This document shows, piece by piece, positions 4,794 through 6,995 of a DNA stretch of 6,995 nucleotides (its first letter is position 1; every line of letters starts with the position of its first letter). Under the pieces are notes generated by a model. That model was not told the DNA's origin. It saw nothing but the letters and a program-made list of their open reading frames with translations, and searched no databases. The stretch spans positions 1 through 6,995 of the forward strand of contig JASLAI010000385.1 of NCBI GenBank assembly GCA_030147225.1. Direction: 5' to 3'. The position numbers were made by a program, and so were the translations under genes. The DNA is from Planococcus sp. (in: firmicutes). Lineage in GTDB: Bacteria > Bacillota > Bacilli > Bacillales_A > Planococcaceae.

Positions 4794-6146
4794 ATGAGTA
4801 AAGAAATGAAGATGAGAAAAATTGATGGAGATTCTTTGACGCCGATTGCGGTGTTTAACCGATTATCAGGAGCACGCAAATGCTTACTTGAAAGTTCATT
4901 GAAGACCAGTGTCACCGGGCGCTACTCTTTTATTGGAGCGAATCCGTCTATCGGCTATATCGGCCATGGTCGGCAATTGCGGGAAATCGATTTTCGGACA
5001 GGAACCGAAAAAGTTCATGAAGGCAAGCCGCTGGAACTGATAAAAGGGCTGATGCCCCGTTATGAAGCAGAAGTGGAAGAGTTGCCTTTTACAGGCGGGG
5101 CCCTTGGCTATATCGGCTATGATGCTATACAAGTGTATGAACCGATCAAAGCGCCGAAGAAAGACAGCTTGCAGATGCCTGACATTCATCTGCAAGTTTA
5201 CGAAACCATTGTGGTTTTTGACCATGTAAAAAATGACGTGACGATATTGTCGTTTGAGAATCAATTGGATGAAATTGAAAAGCAATTATCCGTACCGGAA
5301 AAATCATCAGCGGCACCAGAACAGGAATCTCTGGAATTCGTTTCTAAAACCAGCGATGCTTTTTTCCGCACCCAAGTAGATCAAGCAAAAGACCATATCC
5401 GCAAAGGCGATGTCTTTCAGCTAGTCTTGTCACAGCGTCTGTCTGCCAGCTATAAAGGGGATGCTTTTACGCTGTACCGCAAATTGCGCAAACAAAATCC
5501 GTCTCCCTACCAATTTTTTATCGATTTTGATGACTATGCTGTTGTAGGGGCTTCACCAGAGAGCCTGTTGACGATCCGCGACAGCCACATGGTGACCAAC
5601 CCGATTGCCGGGACACGCAAGCGCGGCAGAACAGTTCCTGAAGACGACCAATTGGCAGAAGAGCTGGCCGGTGATGAAAAAGAACAGGCAGAACATAAAA
5701 TGCTGGTGGACCTCAGCCGCAACGATGTAGGACGAGTAGCTCAAGTTGGAACTGTGGAAGTGCCGAAATATATGGTTATCGAAAAATACCAGCACGTTAT
5801 GCACCTGGTATCGGAAGTCACAGGGGAACTCGACAAAAAAATGCACCCGTTGGATGCTTTGGTATCCTGTTTGCCCGCTGGAACCGTGTCAGGAGCTCCA
5901 AAAGTGCGGGCGATGCAATTGATACAGGAATTCGAAGAAGAACGCAGAGGAGTCTACGGAGGCGCTATTGGCTATTTAGGATTCAATGGGAATCTGGATG
6001 TAGCTTTGGCGATCCGGACGTTTGTGGTGAAGGACGAAATGGTACATGTCCAAGCGGGTGCCGGCATAGTCTTTGATTCAGATCCACAGGCGGAGTACGA
6101 AGAAACGCTGCACAAAGCACGCTCACTTACGGAGGTGTTTGGATGA
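4794..6146 (+). CDS. trpE: Anthranilate synthase component I
   Basis: The 450-residue large subunit converts chorismate to anthranilate, the first committed step of tryptophan synthesis, using ammonia passed from TrpG. The N-terminal domain holds LLES at residues 31-34, the tryptophan feedback-binding motif, followed by GRYSFIGANP. The C-terminal chorismate-binding domain has FQLVLSQR, SPESLL, PIAGTRKRG, DLSRNDVGRV, YQHVMHLVSEVTG, CLPAGTVSGAPK and GAGIVFDSDPQAEYEET. The alanine in PIAGT sits where aminodeoxychorismate synthases of the PabB type usually carry lysine (PIKGT), which argues for TrpE. It is some 40 residues shorter at the N-terminus than I recall for B. subtilis TrpE. The start at 4794 has GGAG (4780-4783) 10 nt upstream; the nearby ATG at 4784 hits a stop after five codons. 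A Trp T-box upstream confirms the pathway. Confidence 0.96.
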   Translation: MSKEMKMRKIDGDSLTPIAVFNRLSGARKCLLESSLKTSVTGRYSFIGANPSIGYIGHGRQLREIDFRTGTEKVHEGKPLELIKGLMPRYEAEVEELPFTGGALGYIGYDAIQVYEPIKAPKKDSLQMPDIHLQVYETIVVFDHVKNDVTILSFENQLDEIEKQLSVPEKSSAAPEQESLEFVSKTSDAFFRTQVDQAKDHIRKGDVFQLVLSQRLSASYKGDAFTLYRKLRKQNPSPYQFFIDFDDYAVVGASPESLLTIRDSHMVTNPIAGTRKRGRTVPEDDQLAEELAGDEKEQAEHKMLVDLSRNDVGRVAQVGTVEVPKYMVIEKYQHVMHLVSEVTGELDKKMHPLDALVSCLPAGTVSGAPKVRAMQLIQEFEEERRGVYGGAIGYLGFNGNLDVALAIRTFVVKDEMVHVQAGAGIVFDSDPQAEYEETLHKARSLTEVFG

Positions 6147-6733
6147 TTCTGTTAATCGATCATTACGATTCGTTTACTTATAATATTTATCAGGCAGTGG
6201 CTGCCATGGGTGTAGAAGTTGAAGTGGTGCGCTATGGCGTTTTGACGCTCGATGAAATCAAAGCGAAAAACCCGCAAGCTATCATTCTATCGCCGGGGCC
6301 AGGCCATCCGCGGGAATTGCCTGAATCGATTGAGCTGATTCAGCAATTGCATCACTCTATTCCGATTCTGGGCATTTGTCTTGGCCAACAGTTGATTGGT
6401 GAAGCGTTTGGAGGAAAGGTGGTAGAAGCTCCTTTTATCCGTCATGGAAAAGTCTCGCCAGTTTCACATGACCAGCAAGGCCTGTTTAGAAACATGCCTC
6501 ATCCGTTGCCAGTGATGCGTTATCATTCACTCGTATTGGAGCCGGAAACTTTGGCTGACTGCTTGGAAGTGCAATCGAGAGCGCTTGATGATGATACCAT
6601 CATGGCTGTCAAACACCGGGAGCACCCGGTTTACGGCATTCAATTCCATCCTGAGTCCATCGGCACGCCAGATGGGGTGGAATTGATGAAAGAATTTGTT
6701 ATGAAAGTAACTCAGGAAGTAGCAAGCAATTAA
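6143..6733 (+). CDS. trpG: Anthranilate synthase component II, glutamine amidotransferase
   Basis: This 196-residue class I glutamine amidotransferase hydrolyses glutamine and channels ammonia to TrpE. The N-terminus MILLIDHYDSFTYNIYQ, the SPGPGHP oxyanion-strand motif (50-56), the nucleophile Cys79 in GICLGQQ, and His169 and Glu171 in QFHPES complete the catalytic triad. The length is normal for a free-standing TrpG. The ATG overlaps the trpE stop by four bases (ATGA). GGAGGTG (6131-6137) lies 5 nt upstream, so the two subunits are translationally coupled in matched amounts. TrpG and PabA are close relatives and one protein serves both pathways in B. subtilis. Here the placement after trpE under a Trp T-box favours the tryptophan role, though a shared folate role cannot be excluded. 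Confidence 0.94.
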   Translation: MILLIDHYDSFTYNIYQAVAAMGVEVEVVRYGVLTLDEIKAKNPQAIILSPGPGHPRELPESIELIQQLHHSIPILGICLGQQLIGEAFGGKVVEAPFIRHGKVSPVSHDQQGLFRNMPHPLPVMRYHSLVLEPETLADCLEVQSRALDDDTIMAVKHREHPVYGIQFHPESIGTPDGVELMKEFVMKVTQEVASN

Positions 6734-6746
6734 TAAAAATACAAAT

Positions 6747-6777
6747 AAAACCCCAAGCCATAACGGCTCGGGGTTTT
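6747..6777. terminator. Terminator after trpG, probably bidirectional
   Basis: AAAACCCC (6747-6754) pairs with GGGGTTTT (6770-6777) and AGCC (6756-6759) with GGCT (6765-6768), with an A-C mismatch and an ATAAC loop. T-rich sequence follows on the plus strand and an A tract precedes it, so it could also end transcription from the minus-strand gene on the right. It closes the trpEG unit, and no further trp gene follows. Confidence 0.9.
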
Positions 6778-6848
6778 ATTTTAGCTTAAGAAAGTGTGGT
6801 TTTGAACCTTTCCACATATGTTCAGATGCCACGACAATACACTGCCGC

Positions 6849-6995
6849 TTACTCACGGACCAGCGGCATCGTGCAGCAGCGGAAAGCACCGCCTGATTTG
6901 ATAATCTCGGAATAGTCGACTTCAATTACCTGAAAACCACGGGCAGTCAGCTGCTTATTGACCTGCCGATTCTGAGGCTGGCTGAAAACTTTTCG
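6849..6995 (-). CDS. Arginine deiminase / DDAH-superfamily protein (C-terminal fragment)
   Basis: The minus strand is open from the right edge to a TAA at 6851-6849 and gives 48 residues: NRQVNKQLTARGFQVIEVDY, then SEIIKSGGAFRCCTMPLVRE. The ending GGAFRCCTMPLVRE is the C-terminal active-site segment of the guanidino-group modifying superfamily (arginine deiminase, dimethylarginine dimethylaminohydrolase, amidinotransferase). In that segment a cysteine, here one of the two adjacent ones, is the nucleophile. The pattern looks closer to the YkgA/DDAH-like group than to ArcA, but the rest of the protein is outside the window. It converges on trpG across the terminator at 6747-6777. The 70 bp between terminator and stop hold nothing else I can identify. 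Confidence 0.8.
   Translation of the reverse strand, partial: RKVFSQPQNRQVNKQLTARGFQVIEVDYSEIIKSGGAFRCCTMPLVRE

Noticed and set aside
4896..5846. Long minus-strand open frames opposite trpE (for example 4896-5285 and 5553-5846)
   Set aside because: They are antisense shadows of a strongly conserved gene, lack ribosome binding sites and encode no recognisable protein.
4794..6733. pabB-pabA (aminodeoxychorismate synthase) instead of trpE-trpG
   Set aside because: PIAGT rather than PIKGT in the active-site region, an LLES feedback motif and a tRNA-Trp specific T-box all favour anthranilate synthase.
6781..6848. Possible RNA or small gene between the trpG terminator and the deiminase-family gene
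   Set aside because: Only 68 bp, with no frame, no convincing stem with a T run and no known motif.

Overview
The window looks like chromosomal DNA of a low-to-moderate GC Gram-positive bacterium of the Bacillales, probably Planococcaceae (Planococcus-like). The signs are strong AGGAGG-type ribosome binding sites, a lipoprotein sugar-binding protein with a classical lipobox, a T-box leader, a SleB-type cell wall hydrolase and a Bacillaceae-style intergenic repeat. The genus is inferred from the character of the proteins and has not been tested by any search.

Layout. Positions 2-211 (+) are the 3' end of a SleB/CwlJ-type cell wall hydrolase gene, closed by a terminator hairpin (221-252). Two small plus-strand genes follow: an ASCH-domain protein (302-646) and a four-helix membrane protein (654-1088). 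They converge on a minus-strand carbohydrate ABC transporter operon across a bidirectional terminator (1089-1131). Read 5' to 3' on the minus strand, the operon is a solute-binding lipoprotein (4259-3000), a MalF-type permease (2994-2119) and a MalG-type permease (1942-1133, TTG start). No ATPase gene lies in the operon, so the transporter probably borrows a shared MsmX-type ATPase. A repeat-like element of about 120 bp (2001-2120) sits between the two permease genes. A cre/LacI-like operator (4290-4303) lies just upstream of the binding-protein gene.

The divergent plus-strand unit is tryptophan biosynthesis. A good sigma-A promoter (4364-4392) drives a leader of nearly 400 nt, followed by trpE (4794-6146) and trpG (6143-6733, 4-nt overlap) and a terminator (6747-6777). 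The two products should form the anthranilate synthase complex, with TrpG supplying ammonia from glutamine to TrpE. The leader contains a recognisable T-box riboswitch: a stem I with a G-A kink-turn motif, a TGG (Trp) specifier, the conserved T-box, an antiterminator and a competing terminator. No other trp genes follow trpG here. The last 147 bases are the C-terminal end of a minus-strand arginine deiminase/DDAH-superfamily gene.

The most unusual observation lies between the trp promoter and the T-box. A 5' hairpin with an asymmetric internal bulge (4418-4446) is followed by five (G/T)AG triplets at exact 2-nt spacing (4454-4476). This layout resembles the TRAP (MtrB) target in the Bacillus subtilis trp leader, which has a 5' stem-loop followed by (G/U)AG repeats. 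If real, this trp leader would sense both free tryptophan and uncharged tRNA-Trp.
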